Source: Bacteroidia bacterium | GTDB lineage: Bacteria; Bacteroidota; Bacteroidia; Chitinophagales; Saprospiraceae | NCBI GenBank assembly: GCA_030429045.1 | Contig: JAUIEA010000021.1 | Coordinates: forward strand, 1-38,064 | Length of the DNA: 38,064 bases | Direction: 5' to 3' | Shown here: positions 25,389 to 34,129 of the stretch, piece after piece | Numbering within the stretch: the first letter of the stretch is position 1 | How the letters are laid out: every line of letters begins with the position of its first letter | Notes under the pieces: generated by a model | Database searches by the model: none | What the model was told of the DNA's origin: nothing | Seen by the model: the letters and a program-made list of their open reading frames with translations, nothing else | Translations under genes and position numbers: made by a program

Positions 25389-26294
25389 TTAGTGGGTCTT
25401 AACAGAAGTAATGTGGTACAGATGGATATCCTCCTCTGAGGTGGACCCATTCAGGATTTTCTCGAGCAGCTCCATGGAGTCATGTAGGTGAATATCATCT
25501 GCCTCAAAAGCCTCATGATGGATCAACAATCTGTCATTGCGATAGATAAAATCAGTTTGGTCGAAGTGATGCAGCTTCCACGTTTTCCCGTCATGTTCCA
25601 TAGCAGTCAGATTCTCTACCCAATCTCCGCAATTGAGATACGTGACCGATCCATGTGGATGATCAACCTTGCGGATCATCGGTCTGTGGATATGTCCACA
25701 TAAGACATAGTCGTACCCTTTGTCAAAGGCGGCACGGATCGCCAGGTCTTCAAAATCCTGGACGAAGCGGACTGCCCGTTTGACAGAGTGCTTGATCTTA
25801 CCGGCCAGGGAGATTTTCGGTCGTTGCATTCTTTCCAGAATCTTGTTGACCATTCGATTTATCCGGATCAGCATATTGTACCCCCTGCAGCCAAGCCGGG
25901 CCAAAAGTGGGGTCACCTGAATAGACATATCGAATACATCCCCATGGAAGATCCAGGTCTTTTCCTGATTGATCTGGAGGACCAGTTTGTCCTTCAGTTG
26001 GATGGGACCCAGTCGGAGGTTGGAGAATCTGCGCAGGATATCATCATGGTTGCCGGTGATATAATAAACTTTCGTGCCTTTGCTGGCCATCTTGAAAATT
26101 TCCTTGATCACCTGAAGGTGATCTGCCGGGAAATACCGCTTGCGAAATTCCCACATATCGATAATGTCTCCATTGAGAACCAGGATCTCCGGATCGATGC
26201 TGCGCAGGTAGCGATAAAGCTCTTTTGCATGACAACCATATGTTCCCAGGTGTACATCGGATATCACTGCGACACATAGCTTTCTTCGATACAT
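25389..26294 (-). CDS. Calcineurin-like metallophosphoesterase, PlcP-like phospholipase C candidate
   Basis: 301 residues, soluble. All metal-binding blocks of the calcineurin-like fold are present: DVHLG (D13, H15), NGD (D43), GNHDD (82-85), HGD (H117) and CGHIH (H201, H203). ISDVHLGTYGCHA, TYLNCGDWVENLTA and the length resemble PlcP, the phosphate-starvation phospholipase C that removes head groups from phospholipids during lipid remodelling. LpxH-type UDP-diacylglucosamine hydrolase is the alternative, but LpxH is shorter (about 240 residues). Upstream on the minus strand, CTTCACA and ATTCACA are spaced by 11 bp like a Pho box. The winged-helix gene follows 3 bp downstream. The substrate is inferred, not shown. 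Confidence 0.8.
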   Translation of the reverse strand: MYRRKLCVAVISDVHLGTYGCHAKELYRYLRSIDPEILVLNGDIIDMWEFRKRYFPADHLQVIKEIFKMASKGTKVYYITGNHDDILRRFSNLRLGPIQLKDKLVLQINQEKTWIFHGDVFDMSIQVTPLLARLGCRGYNMLIRINRMVNKILERMQRPKISLAGKIKHSVKRAVRFVQDFEDLAIRAAFDKGYDYVLCGHIHRPMIRKVDHPHGSVTYLNCGDWVENLTAMEHDGKTWKLHHFDQTDFIYRNDRLLIHHEAFEADDIHLHDSMELLEKILNGSTSEEDIHLYHITSVKTH

Positions 26295-26371
26295 AGGTTT
26301 CAGGATTGGGACTGGAAGAGTTGTTCAGAAGACAAAGGAAGTCGCCAAACATGAACATAAAATCACGGCAA

Positions 26372-26389
26372 TGTGAATTAATTGTGAAG
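26372..26389 (-). promoter_or_regulatory. Candidate Pho box for the phosphoesterase operon
   Basis: Reading the minus strand, CTTCACA (26389-26383), a 4-bp spacer and ATTCACA (26378-26372) form an 11-bp direct repeat with 6 of 7 bases equal. It lies 78 bp from the start codon at 26294. A near-consensus -7 element (CAAAGGAA on plus, 26333-26340) lies between. Confidence 0.5.
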
Positions 26390-26412
26390 TCTGGAGAGGT
26401 TTGGGAAGCAGG

Positions 26413-26452
26413 GTTAACTATGACTTAAGGTGGACTTAATACTGGCTTAACA
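26413..26452 (+). promoter_or_regulatory. Candidate Pho box, four 11-bp-spaced heptamers
   Basis: GTTAACT (26413), CTTAAGG (26424), CTTAATA (26435) and CTTAACA (26446) start exactly 11 bp apart. This is the 7-mer plus 4-bp spacer geometry of PhoB binding sites. The last repeat ends 9 bp before a perfect -7 element, as expected when PhoB replaces the -35 contact. It drives the T9SS surface protein and TonB receptor genes. Confidence 0.72.
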
Positions 26453-26461
26453 TGCACCGGA

Positions 26462-26469
26462 TAGTTTTG
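26462..26469 (+). promoter_or_regulatory. Bacteroidota -7 promoter element
   Basis: TAGTTTTG matches TAnnTTTG exactly, 26 bp before the ATG at 26496 and immediately downstream of the four-repeat Pho box. No -33 TTTG is evident, consistent with an activator-dependent promoter. Confidence 0.7.
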
Positions 26470-26495
26470 CCCCATCAAATCAACAAACCTGAACC

Positions 26496-28157
26496 ATGAG
26501 AAAAATCTACTCCCTTTTATTGCTATTGATGCTTGTATGTTCTGCAGGCTATGGGCAAGTGATCATCCAGGACGGAGATCTGGTCGAGGGCCAGACCTAC
26601 AACTGGACAAAAGACAATATCTATCAGTTGGACGGTCTGGTCTATCTCGAATCCAGCAGTGTGCTGAATATCGAAGCCGGTACCGTCATCCAGGGTCTGG
26701 AGACACCGACCAACGGTGATAATACGTCTGCATTGATCATTACACGAGGTGCACAGATCAATGCGATCGGAACCGCTGAAGCACCGATCATTTTTACGAG
26801 TGAACTGGATGATCTGACTGGCGCTCTCACCGCTGATGACAGCGGTTTGTGGGGTGGACTGATCATCCTTGGAAATGCAACTATCGCCCGCCCGACCGGT
26901 GAGGACCAGGTCGAAGGAATTTCTACGTTAGAGCCACGGGCACGTTTTGGCGGCACAAATGATGACGACGATTCCGGTGCACTGAAATATGTGTCCATCC
27001 GTCACGGAGGTGCAGAACTCGCACCCGGGAATGAGATCAACGGGTTGACACTCGGTGGCGTTGGCCGCGGAACGGAGATCGACTATGTCGAGATCTTTGC
27101 CAACTCGGATGACGGTATCGAATGGTTTGGTGGCACTGTAGAATGCAAGCACCTGATCTCCGCATTCTGTGGTGATGATGGGATGGATTGGGATTTCGGC
27201 TACCGCGGAAAAGGCCAATTCTGGTTTGTGATCATGAGTTCTGAATTTGGCAATAATGCTGGCGAACATGATGGGGCCAGCCCGGATGGACAGGCGCCTT
27301 TTTCAAAACCGACCATCTACAATGCGACCTATATCGGTTCGGGGTTGAATGCCAATGCGGATAATGAATTTGCCCTGATGCTCCGGGATAACACAGGTGG
27401 GACATACGCCAATTCTATTTTTACCTCCTTTAAGGAAAAGGCGATCAGCGTAGAAGATCTGCCTTCAGCCAGTGGGGTGGACAGCTATGGCAATCTCCTG
27501 GCCGGAGATCTGGTCATTCAAAACAATTATTGGTGGGATTTTGGCGCAGGTTCATCTCTGACCGATCTGGTCGATACATATGCAACTGGAGATGACCCCA
27601 CCGCTGCCGGCGTAATTGCACACCTGAGCAACAATGCCAACAAAACGGAAAACCCGTTTCTCTGCGGCATCAGCCGTGAGCCCGACGGGCAGCTCAACCC
27701 AGGTCTGGCACCAGGTTCGGCCGCAGGCTCTGGTGCACCCGTGCCCACCGATCTCTTTTTTGACAAGGTTGACTACCACGGCGCATTCGGCGCTACCAAC
27801 TGGGCACAGAACTGGACGGCATTAAGCCTCTACGGGTATTTTAATGAGCAATGTGCGACTACGGCCACAGAGGATCTGGTTGCTGAAGCCCATGGATATG
27901 TGCTCCAGCCCAATTGGCCGAATCCTGCTGTCGGGCAGACCACATTGTCTTTCACCCTGCCTCAGGCAGATCGGGTGAGTCTATTTATTCGTGATCTGGA
28001 AGGACGCCAGGTTGCGTCACCATTGTCGAGTGCTCACCTGCCTGCCGGTCAACATACCCGAGAAATCAGCATCGGTCATCTACCAGCCGGAACTTATTAC
28101 CTGTCGCTCGAAGCGCAGCAGGTCAGGCTGACCCGGAAGATGATCATCATCGAGTAA
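26496..28157 (+). CDS. T9SS-sorted surface protein, beta-helix-like, putative Pho regulon member
   Basis: 553 residues. Signal peptide MRKIYSLLLLLMLVCSAGYG, then a repetitive beta-rich region (about 20-440) with VLNIEAGTVIQG, GGLIILGNATIA and KYVSIRHGG, consistent with a right-handed beta-helix. It ends in a type A sorting domain (QPNWPNPAVGQTTLSF to TRKMIIIE). No catalytic motif is recognised. It shares a promoter carrying a four-repeat Pho box and is followed 86 bp later by a TonB-dependent receptor gene. The two probably work as a surface-binding and uptake pair for a phosphorus-containing nutrient. That role is inferred from regulation and synteny only. Confidence 0.85.
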   Translation: MRKIYSLLLLLMLVCSAGYGQVIIQDGDLVEGQTYNWTKDNIYQLDGLVYLESSSVLNIEAGTVIQGLETPTNGDNTSALIITRGAQINAIGTAEAPIIFTSELDDLTGALTADDSGLWGGLIILGNATIARPTGEDQVEGISTLEPRARFGGTNDDDDSGALKYVSIRHGGAELAPGNEINGLTLGGVGRGTEIDYVEIFANSDDGIEWFGGTVECKHLISAFCGDDGMDWDFGYRGKGQFWFVIMSSEFGNNAGEHDGASPDGQAPFSKPTIYNATYIGSGLNANADNEFALMLRDNTGGTYANSIFTSFKEKAISVEDLPSASGVDSYGNLLAGDLVIQNNYWWDFGAGSSLTDLVDTYATGDDPTAAGVIAHLSNNANKTENPFLCGISREPDGQLNPGLAPGSAAGSGAPVPTDLFFDKVDYHGAFGATNWAQNWTALSLYGYFNEQCATTATEDLVAEAHGYVLQPNWPNPAVGQTTLSFTLPQADRVSLFIRDLEGRQVASPLSSAHLPAGQHTREISIGHLPAGTYYLSLEAQQVRLTRKMIIIE

Positions 28158-28173
28158 TTGTGTATTTGAAGCT

Positions 28174-28208
28174 GCGTGCCGGGCCCTTGATGAAGGGCCC
28201 GGTCACGC
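28174..28208 (+). other. Strong intercistronic hairpin without T-run
   Basis: CCGGGCCCTT (28179-28188) pairs perfectly with AAGGGCCCGG (28193-28202) around GATG. The stem is extended by GCGTG/CACGC with one bulged T. No T-run follows, so it is less a terminator than a candidate mRNA-stabilising or processing element between the surface protein and receptor genes. Confidence 0.7.
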
Positions 28209-28243
28209 CATTAAAGGTGCAACTTCTTTAAAAATCTGGTGCA

Positions 28244-31111
28244 ATGAAAAACATATTAATTCTTTTTCTCGCCTCGCTGGCGACTTCTTCATTATGGTCG
28301 CAGGGGATCATAAGTGGTACGTTGCTGGATGCAACAACTGCTGAACCCCTGATCGGAGCCAGTGTATTTATTGAAGGCACGTCAAACGGTGCATCTACAG
28401 ATCTGGATGGCCAGTTTTCTTTTGAGGCCTCTGTTGGCATCCACAATGTCATCGCCACCTATGTTGGTTACCAGGAGCGCCGAATTGAAGGAGCTGTTGT
28501 TGTTGAAGGCCAGGTCACCAGGCTGGACATGACCCTGTCTGACGAATCTGTCTCACTTGTCGAAGTGGTGGTCAAAGCCGCGGCCGTGGAGCGGACTGAA
28601 AATGCAGTGCTCATGCTGCAGAAACGGTCGGATAAGATCCAGGATGGGATCTCCAGCCAGGAAATGTCCCGGATGGGTGTCGGGTCGGCAGCAGCGGCGA
28701 TGACAAAGGTGACCGGGGCGGCGATCGAAGAAGGAAAGTATATTAATGTCCGTGGACTGGGAGATCGGTATTCTACCGCTCAACTGAATGGTGTCATGCT
28801 GCCGAGCACAGACCCCTATCGGAATAGCCCGCAACTCGACCTGATCCCCTCCAATTTATTGGAGAATATCATTACGGCAAAATCATTTACACCGGATCAG
28901 CCTGGAAATTTTACAGGTGGCAATGTGGATATCCAAACCAAGTCCTTCCCGGACCAATTTACCTTTAGCATTAAAACCAGTTTGGCGTACAATTCGCAAT
29001 CCTCTCTGAATGATAATTTCCTGACCCAAACCAGAGGAAAAACCGACTGGCTGGGATATGATGATGGCACACGCGCATTGCCGGCTGTCTTTTCAGAAGA
29101 GGGGATCAGTGAATACCTGAAACAGAGTTCGGCCATCAAAGCCCGGACCCAGGATGTTTATGCTGAAAAGTTGGATCAGGCCGCCAAGTCCCTCTCAGCG
29201 GATATGGCCCCCACAGCCATGATGAGCCCTTTGAATTATGGGTTGTCTGTGGCCCTGGGTGACCAGAAAAAACTGTTCGGCAAACCACTCGGGTATATGC
29301 TGGCGGCCAACCACAAGCGCAATTTTACCCACTATGATAATGGGACGATGGCCAATTGGTTTTATTCCGGCGACCCGAATGCCCGTGAACTGACCAATAA
29401 TTTCTCACTCAAGGATACCCGTTCAGTAGAGTCGCCTGTCGTCGGTGGTCTGGCTGGCCTGGCATACAAGTTCAGTGATTCCCAGAAGATCTCCATGACG
29501 GGTGTGTACAACCATCAGACGGATATACTCTCCCGATATCAGGTGGGCAACCATCAGGACTATGGCATCCTCGCTCCGGAGCTTTTCGAAACGCGAACCC
29601 AGCAGTTCACCGAACGCAGTATCCTCAACGGTCAGGTTCGCGGACAACACCATTTCGGATTTATGACCCTCGATTGGGTAGGTGCCTATACACGTTCCAA
29701 TCAGGATGAACCGGATATGCGCATCTTTGCCAACGAATACAATCCGGAAGAACAGACCTGGGCCATTACCCAGGCTGCGTACAATCTGCCGGCCCATTAT
29801 TTCCGCCAGTTGCAAGATGATCAGGTAGAAGCGCATGTGGATCTTTCATTCCCGATCGAAAAGGGATATTTGCGCGGTTCAAAATTGAAATTCGGAGGTG
29901 CCTATACAGGCATGCAGCGTGACTTTTCCGAACGCCGCTATGTGATGACCCTTCGCACAGGTACCTACGGCGGACAGCCGTATCAGGGAGATCCTGATCT
30001 CTTCTTTGGTCCTGGAAATACAGGGGTATACAAGACTGATGATTCCAAGGGTATCTCTTATATCGGTAATTATGTGAATGAGGACACTCGCCCGGAGAAT
30101 GCCTATACCGGTTCTTCCGCAGTTATGGCGGTTTATGGTATGGCAAATCTTCAGGTATTGCCCCGACTCAAAGTGGTTGGTGGACTGCGCATTGAGACCA
30201 CAGACATGGAGGTGGTCAGTGGGAATACGAACCTGCCCGGCGGAAAAATTGATACAATTGATTTTCTACCTGCGGTATCCCTCGTGTATAGCCTGACACC
30301 GGATATGAACCTGCGTGCGGGGTATAGCAATACCCTGGCCCGACCGAATATGAGGGAAATGGCCCCGTTCGCTTCCTTTGAATTTATTGGAGATGCGATC
30401 TTCCTCGGAAATACCCATTTGCAACGGACGCGGATCACCAATCTGGATCTGCGCTGGGAATGGTTTCGGGGAGCCGGTGAATTATTTGCGGCGAGTGTGT
30501 ATTTGAAAGATTTCAAGGATCCCATCGTCCGGTCATTTACACCGGCCTCCAATCCCGAATTCTCCTTCCGGAATGTCGACCATGCAATGGTCTATGGCCT
30601 GGAATTGGAATGTCGGCGTAGCCTGGACTTTATTTCAGGTGCGTTGCGTGACTTTAAGTTGGGGGCGAATCTTTCCCTGATCAAATCCATCGTGGATATT
30701 CCGCAGGTCGAGCTGGAGGTTATCCAAATGGTGGATCCGGGTGCGGCATCCACGCGTCCCTTCCAGGGGCAGAGCCCGTACATCGTCAATGCAAACCTGG
30801 GGTACACCAATACCGATTTCGGATGGGATGCGCTTATTGCCTATAATGTATTCGGGGACCGACTGGCATTTGTCGGCCGGGAAGGAACGCCGGATATTTT
30901 TGAACAGTCCAGACACAGTCTGGATCTGTCTGTCACCAAGCGGTTCGGGAATGGGATCAGTCTTGGATTTACGGGCACTAACCTCCTGGATGCCCTGTAT
31001 CGCACCGCTTCAACATTTACCAATGTGCTGGGAGAAACCAACGAGTTTGTGTACTCGCAGTATCAGATCGGCCGGACCCTTGGATTTTCACTGGCTTATC
31101 AGATTCCCTGA
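28244..31111 (+). CDS. TonB-dependent outer-membrane receptor
   Basis: 955 residues. Signal peptide to about residue 19; carboxypeptidase-regulatory-like domain (about 20-105, GTLLDATTAEPLIGASVFIE and STDLDGQFSF); plug (about 120-240, INVRGLGDRYSTAQLNGVML, then LDLIPSNLLENI); and a 22-strand-type barrel to the end (RTLGFSLAYQIP). It imports a substrate too large or scarce for porins, using TonB energy. No SusD-like gene accompanies it. Its partner is the upstream T9SS protein, and the shared Pho box suggests expression on phosphate starvation. The substrate is unknown; an organophosphate or phosphate complex is a guess. A terminator follows 26 bp after the stop. Confidence 0.92.
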   Translation: MKNILILFLASLATSSLWSQGIISGTLLDATTAEPLIGASVFIEGTSNGASTDLDGQFSFEASVGIHNVIATYVGYQERRIEGAVVVEGQVTRLDMTLSDESVSLVEVVVKAAAVERTENAVLMLQKRSDKIQDGISSQEMSRMGVGSAAAAMTKVTGAAIEEGKYINVRGLGDRYSTAQLNGVMLPSTDPYRNSPQLDLIPSNLLENIITAKSFTPDQPGNFTGGNVDIQTKSFPDQFTFSIKTSLAYNSQSSLNDNFLTQTRGKTDWLGYDDGTRALPAVFSEEGISEYLKQSSAIKARTQDVYAEKLDQAAKSLSADMAPTAMMSPLNYGLSVALGDQKKLFGKPLGYMLAANHKRNFTHYDNGTMANWFYSGDPNARELTNNFSLKDTRSVESPVVGGLAGLAYKFSDSQKISMTGVYNHQTDILSRYQVGNHQDYGILAPELFETRTQQFTERSILNGQVRGQHHFGFMTLDWVGAYTRSNQDEPDMRIFANEYNPEEQTWAITQAAYNLPAHYFRQLQDDQVEAHVDLSFPIEKGYLRGSKLKFGGAYTGMQRDFSERRYVMTLRTGTYGGQPYQGDPDLFFGPGNTGVYKTDDSKGISYIGNYVNEDTRPENAYTGSSAVMAVYGMANLQVLPRLKVVGGLRIETTDMEVVSGNTNLPGGKIDTIDFLPAVSLVYSLTPDMNLRAGYSNTLARPNMREMAPFASFEFIGDAIFLGNTHLQRTRITNLDLRWEWFRGAGELFAASVYLKDFKDPIVRSFTPASNPEFSFRNVDHAMVYGLELECRRSLDFISGALRDFKLGANLSLIKSIVDIPQVELEVIQMVDPGAASTRPFQGQSPYIVNANLGYTNTDFGWDALIAYNVFGDRLAFVGREGTPDIFEQSRHSLDLSVTKRFGNGISLGFTGTNLLDALYRTASTFTNVLGETNEFVYSQYQIGRTLGFSLAYQIP

Positions 31112-31137
31112 GCCAAATAAGATGCACCAGATTTGGA

Positions 31138-31171
31138 AAGGGGCTTCGTTGAAAAACGGGGCTCCTTTTTT
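31138..31171 (+). terminator. Rho-independent terminator of the TonB receptor gene
   Basis: A 13-bp stem with several G-U pairs (AAGGGGCTTCGTT with AACGGGGCTCCTT, loop GAAA) runs into TTTT, just after the stop codon at 31111. Confidence 0.8.
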
Positions 31172-31225
31172 ATTGGCAATTCTGCTGAAGAACCGGCATT
31201 ACACGATTTTCTGGTCTATGGATAC

Positions 31226-31233
31226 TATATTTG
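31226..31233 (+). promoter_or_regulatory. Bacteroidota -7 promoter element for the small lipoprotein gene
   Basis: TATATTTG is an exact TAnnTTTG match, 23 bp before the ATG at 31256. It supports the small downstream frame as a real gene. Confidence 0.55.
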
Positions 31234-31255
31234 GTGAATGCATCGTAGTAGAAGG

Positions 31256-31507
31256 ATGGGAGATCAACTGAATCTGAAAATTGTGATAGTCTTTTGCCTC
31301 TTTCTCATATGGGGTTATGGTTGCAAAAAGGACAGCTTTTGTAATTGCACGGAAGAATGGCAATCCGATATTATTTATGAGCTTGACTCCAGGGTCTGGT
31401 ACCATGACACCTGCTGGATCAACCCGAATAGTACTGGCAAGGGAATCCTGCCGGGGCCGTGGTTGGAAAACGGCAATGATATCTGGATCATGTGCGTGGA
31501 GCCCTAG
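31256..31507 (+). CDS. Small cysteine-rich lipoprotein, unknown function
   Basis: 83 residues from ATG 31256 (MGDQLNLKIVIVFCLFLIWG). The lipobox is GYGC at residues 20-23, followed by KKDSFCNCTEEW. Further cysteines occur in DTCWINP and near the end (MCVEP). It stands alone between the TonB receptor terminator and the convergent pst-phoU operon. The exact promoter motif and a clean lipoprotein signal support it, but no family is recognised. Placement within the Pho locus is suggestive only; no Pho box is visible before it. Confidence 0.55.
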   Translation: MGDQLNLKIVIVFCLFLIWGYGCKKDSFCNCTEEWQSDIIYELDSRVWYHDTCWINPNSTGKGILPGPWLENGNDIWIMCVEP

Positions 31508-31639
31508 GCGGGCAGGCTGGCGGCTGAGGTGCCGGGATACCGTTAAAATCTCATTACAATTTTTTATTCCCTGTCGGGATTTTTCTGTTCAACCTCTTGA
31601 GTGTGGCATGAAGTACACGATGTATACCCTGGGTCCCGG

Positions 31640-31701
31640 CCAGGGCTATTGGCATTAAACCGCTTTGGGGTCCCTCCAATTTTAAAGCGCCAATAGGCTG
31701 G
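31640..31701. repeat. Imperfect inverted repeat in the convergent spacer
   Basis: CCAGGGCTATTGGC (31640-31653) is answered by GCCAATAGGCTGG (31689-31701). The 31508-31783 spacer otherwise contains low-complexity DNA, including a CTCAACTCC-type pyrimidine run at 31751-31790 like the one at 18287-18330. No gene is seen here. Confidence 0.5.
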
Positions 31702-31783
31702 AAAGGCAAATCGTAAATCCTTATCCCACTTCCGCTTTCCGCTTTTATTTTCTCCTTAACTCCTCAACGCCTCAACTCCATCC

Positions 31784-32458
31784 TCACTTCAACTTGTCCT
31801 TCCGCTTTTTGTGCTTGAGCACCTTCGCTTCAAAATAGAAAATGATCTCTTCGGCGATGTTCTTGGTCTGGTCGCCGACGCGCTCCAGCTTGTGTACCAT
31901 GGACATGACCAGCAGATTATTCCGGACCTGATCCGGTACTTCGATGATGCTGGCAGAGAGCACGTCCAGTGCACGATTGTCGAGCTCATCCAGGAGACTG
32001 TCCCGGTTGAACATGGTTCGAGCCAGGCGAGTATCTTCCTGGTCAAATGCTTCCAGGGTATCGGCCAGCATTTCCCGGGCGATGGCATACATTTCGAAAA
32101 TCTTCGTCTGCTCCAGGATGTCCTTGTTAAAATCCTTGTCTGCGCGTAAGGTGAATTCCGCAACACTGGCTGCTATATCACCGATGCGCTCGAGATTGTT
32201 ATTGATCTTGAGGGAGGCCAGGATCAGTCGGAGGTCGGTGGCGACCGGTTGGAAGAGGGCGAAAATATTTTCGCAATCCTTGTCGATCTTCAGCTCGAAC
32301 ATATTCACCCGCTTCTCCGTTTCGACGACTTCCCGGGCCAGGTCGCGGTCGAATGTGCGCAGGGCTTCTTCGCCCTTGATCATCTGGCTGATGACCAGGT
32401 TCCACATCTCCAGGATGTTGGCTTTCAATTCATTTAATTCTGTATCCAGATGGGTCAT
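31784..32458 (-). CDS. phoU: Phosphate transport and signalling regulator PhoU
   Basis: 224 residues from ATG 32458 (MTHLDTELNELKANILEMWN); the longer frame to 32578 overlaps pstB. Two PhoU three-helix repeats are visible, each with the metal-binding style acidic block (ERIGDIAASVAEF about residue 90 and ERVGDQTKNIAEE near 200). PhoU links the Pst transporter to the PhoR/PhoB kinase system and represses the Pho regulon when phosphate is plentiful. It is last in the porin-pstCAB-phoU operon, 28 bp after pstB. The phoR and phoB genes are not in this window. Confidence 0.95.
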   Translation of the reverse strand: MTHLDTELNELKANILEMWNLVISQMIKGEEALRTFDRDLAREVVETEKRVNMFELKIDKDCENIFALFQPVATDLRLILASLKINNNLERIGDIAASVAEFTLRADKDFNKDILEQTKIFEMYAIAREMLADTLEAFDQEDTRLARTMFNRDSLLDELDNRALDVLSASIIEVPDQVRNNLLVMSMVHKLERVGDQTKNIAEEIIFYFEAKVLKHKKRKDKLK

Positions 32459-32486
32459 AGGTAGGAAGTTAATCAGGGATATTGGT

Positions 32487-33241
32487 CTATCCAAAACGTC
32501 CGGAGATATAGTTCTCCGTTTCCTGTTTGTTCGGTGTCGTGAAGATCTTCTTGGTGGCCCCGAATTCGATGAGATCACCCATATAGAAAAAGGCAGTATA
32601 GTCGCTCACCCGGCCGGCCTGTTGCATGTTGTGCGTCACGATAATGATGGTGTAATCTTTTTTCAGTTCGAAGATCAGATCCTCGATCTTCCCCGTCGAG
32701 ATCGGGTCCAGGGCCGACGCCGGTTCATCCATGAGGATGACGGATGGTTCGATCGCCAACGCCCGGGCAATACACAGTCGTTGTTGCTGGCCTCCGGATA
32801 ATTCGAAGGCAGACTTTTTCAGTTTGTCTTTGACCTCGTCCCACAAGGCCGCCTGTTGCAAGGATTCTTCGACCTTGGATTCAATGAACTGGCGGTCTGT
32901 GATCCCATTGACCCGCAATCCGTAGGCCACATTTTCAAAAATACTTTTCGGAAACGGGTTGGGTTTCTGAAATACCATGCCACACTTCTGCGCAGGTGGT
33001 CAATTTCCTGTTTTTTGATCTTGTAGATATTCCTTCCGTCGATCAGGACCTCCCCTTCAATACGTACCCCTTCGATCAGGTCGTTCATCCGGTTGAACAG
33101 GCGGAGATAGGTCGATTTTCCACATCCGGAGGGGCCGATAAGGGCCGTGACCGAATGGGGTTCCATCGCCATGGAGATCCCCTTCAGGGCATGAAAGTCC
33201 TGATAGTACAGGTGAATGTTTTTGGTTTCGATCTTGCTCAT
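32487..33241 (-). pseudogene. pstB: Phosphate ABC transporter ATPase PstB, interrupted by a one-base frameshift
   Basis: The two frames together give a normal PstB of about 251 residues. From ATG 33241 the protein runs through Walker A (GPSGCGKST, 36-44) to Val87 and then leaves frame. The second frame continues as [13 protein letters not shown] (Q-loop), [21 protein letters not shown] (Walker B) and VTHN. Family consensus around the join is R-x-V-G-M-V-F-Q. The plus strand reads GCC at 32979-32981 where GCCC would restore it, so one base is missing. All other ATPase motifs are intact, pointing to a recent mutation or a sequencing error rather than long decay. PstB powers PstCA. Neighbours are pstA (7-bp gap) and phoU. 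Confidence 0.9.
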
Positions 33242-33248
33242 GCGACGG

Positions 33249-34127
33249 TTAGTTCATTTTCACTTTTTTCCCCAGGTAGTTTCGCAAAGCAGCTGCAAAC
33301 AAGTTGACCAGAAGAACGATCACGATCAGAACCAGGGCAGTTCCGTAAGCCATCGGACGAGAGGCCTCTATCTGCGTACCACTGGTGGCGATGACATACA
33401 GGTGATAGGGCAGGGCCATGCATTGGTCCAGGATGCCGGAAGGCAATTTCGGAAGAAAATAGGCAGCCACCGTAAACAGGATGGGTGCCGTCTCGCCGGA
33501 TACTCGTCCCACCGCCAGGATCAAGCCGGTCAGAATATTCGGCATGGCGATTGGCAGGACGACCTTTCTGACCGTGTACCATTGTGTCGCCCCCAGGGCC
33601 AGGCTGGCATGTCGATAGTGGTCAGCCACGGAAATGAGGGCTTCCTCAGTCGTGCGAATCACAATGGGCAGGGCCAGCAACCCCAGGGTGAGGGACCCCG
33701 CCAGAATCGAAGTGCCAAAATTCATCTGATTGACAAAGAGCGACATCCCGAACAATCCGAAGATGATACTCGGAACCCCCGCGAGGTTGTCCGTCATGAT
33801 CCGGATAAATCGTTTGACCGGTCCTGCCTTGGCATATTCATGCACATATATGCCGGCCATCACCCCGATCGGCACAGCGAAGAGCATACTGCCGATGACC
33901 AGGTAGAATGTACCCACGATCGCCGGGAAGATCCCTCCTTGGGTCATTCCCTCCTTCGGGGATGTGGTCAGGAATTCCCAGCTGATGACCTCGATGCCCT
34001 GGCGAATGATAAAAAAGAGAATGAGAAAAAGAATGGCCACAATGCCGTAGCTGATGCTACGGGCAATCCAAAACATGATGCTTTGGGTGAGTCGTTTCTG
34101 TCGGTCCGCTCTTTCAGGAAATTGCAT
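33249..34127 (-). CDS. pstA: Phosphate ABC transporter permease PstA
   Basis: 292 residues. Six predicted membrane segments, preceded by the short N-terminal cytoplasmic part (MQFPERADRQKRLTQSIMFW). The ATPase-contacting EAA-type loop reads HASLALGATQWYTVRKVVLP, and AGVPSIIFGLFG and GRVSGETAPILF are family hallmarks. With PstC it forms the inner-membrane channel for phosphate driven by PstB. It starts 2 bp after the pstC stop and ends 7 bp before pstB, so translation is probably coupled. Confidence 0.96.
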   Translation of the reverse strand: MQFPERADRQKRLTQSIMFWIARSISYGIVAILFLILFFIIRQGIEVISWEFLTTSPKEGMTQGGIFPAIVGTFYLVIGSMLFAVPIGVMAGIYVHEYAKAGPVKRFIRIMTDNLAGVPSIIFGLFGMSLFVNQMNFGTSILAGSLTLGLLALPIVIRTTEEALISVADHYRHASLALGATQWYTVRKVVLPIAMPNILTGLILAVGRVSGETAPILFTVAAYFLPKLPSGILDQCMALPYHLYVIATSGTQIEASRPMAYGTALVLIVIVLLVNLFAAALRNYLGKKVKMN

Positions 34128-34129
34128 GC

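Noticed and set aside
32487-32978. Separate 163-residue half-ABC ATPase gene starting at 32978
   Set aside because: It is the second part of pstB after a one-base frameshift. The ATG is the internal Met of the V-G-M-V-F-Q motif.
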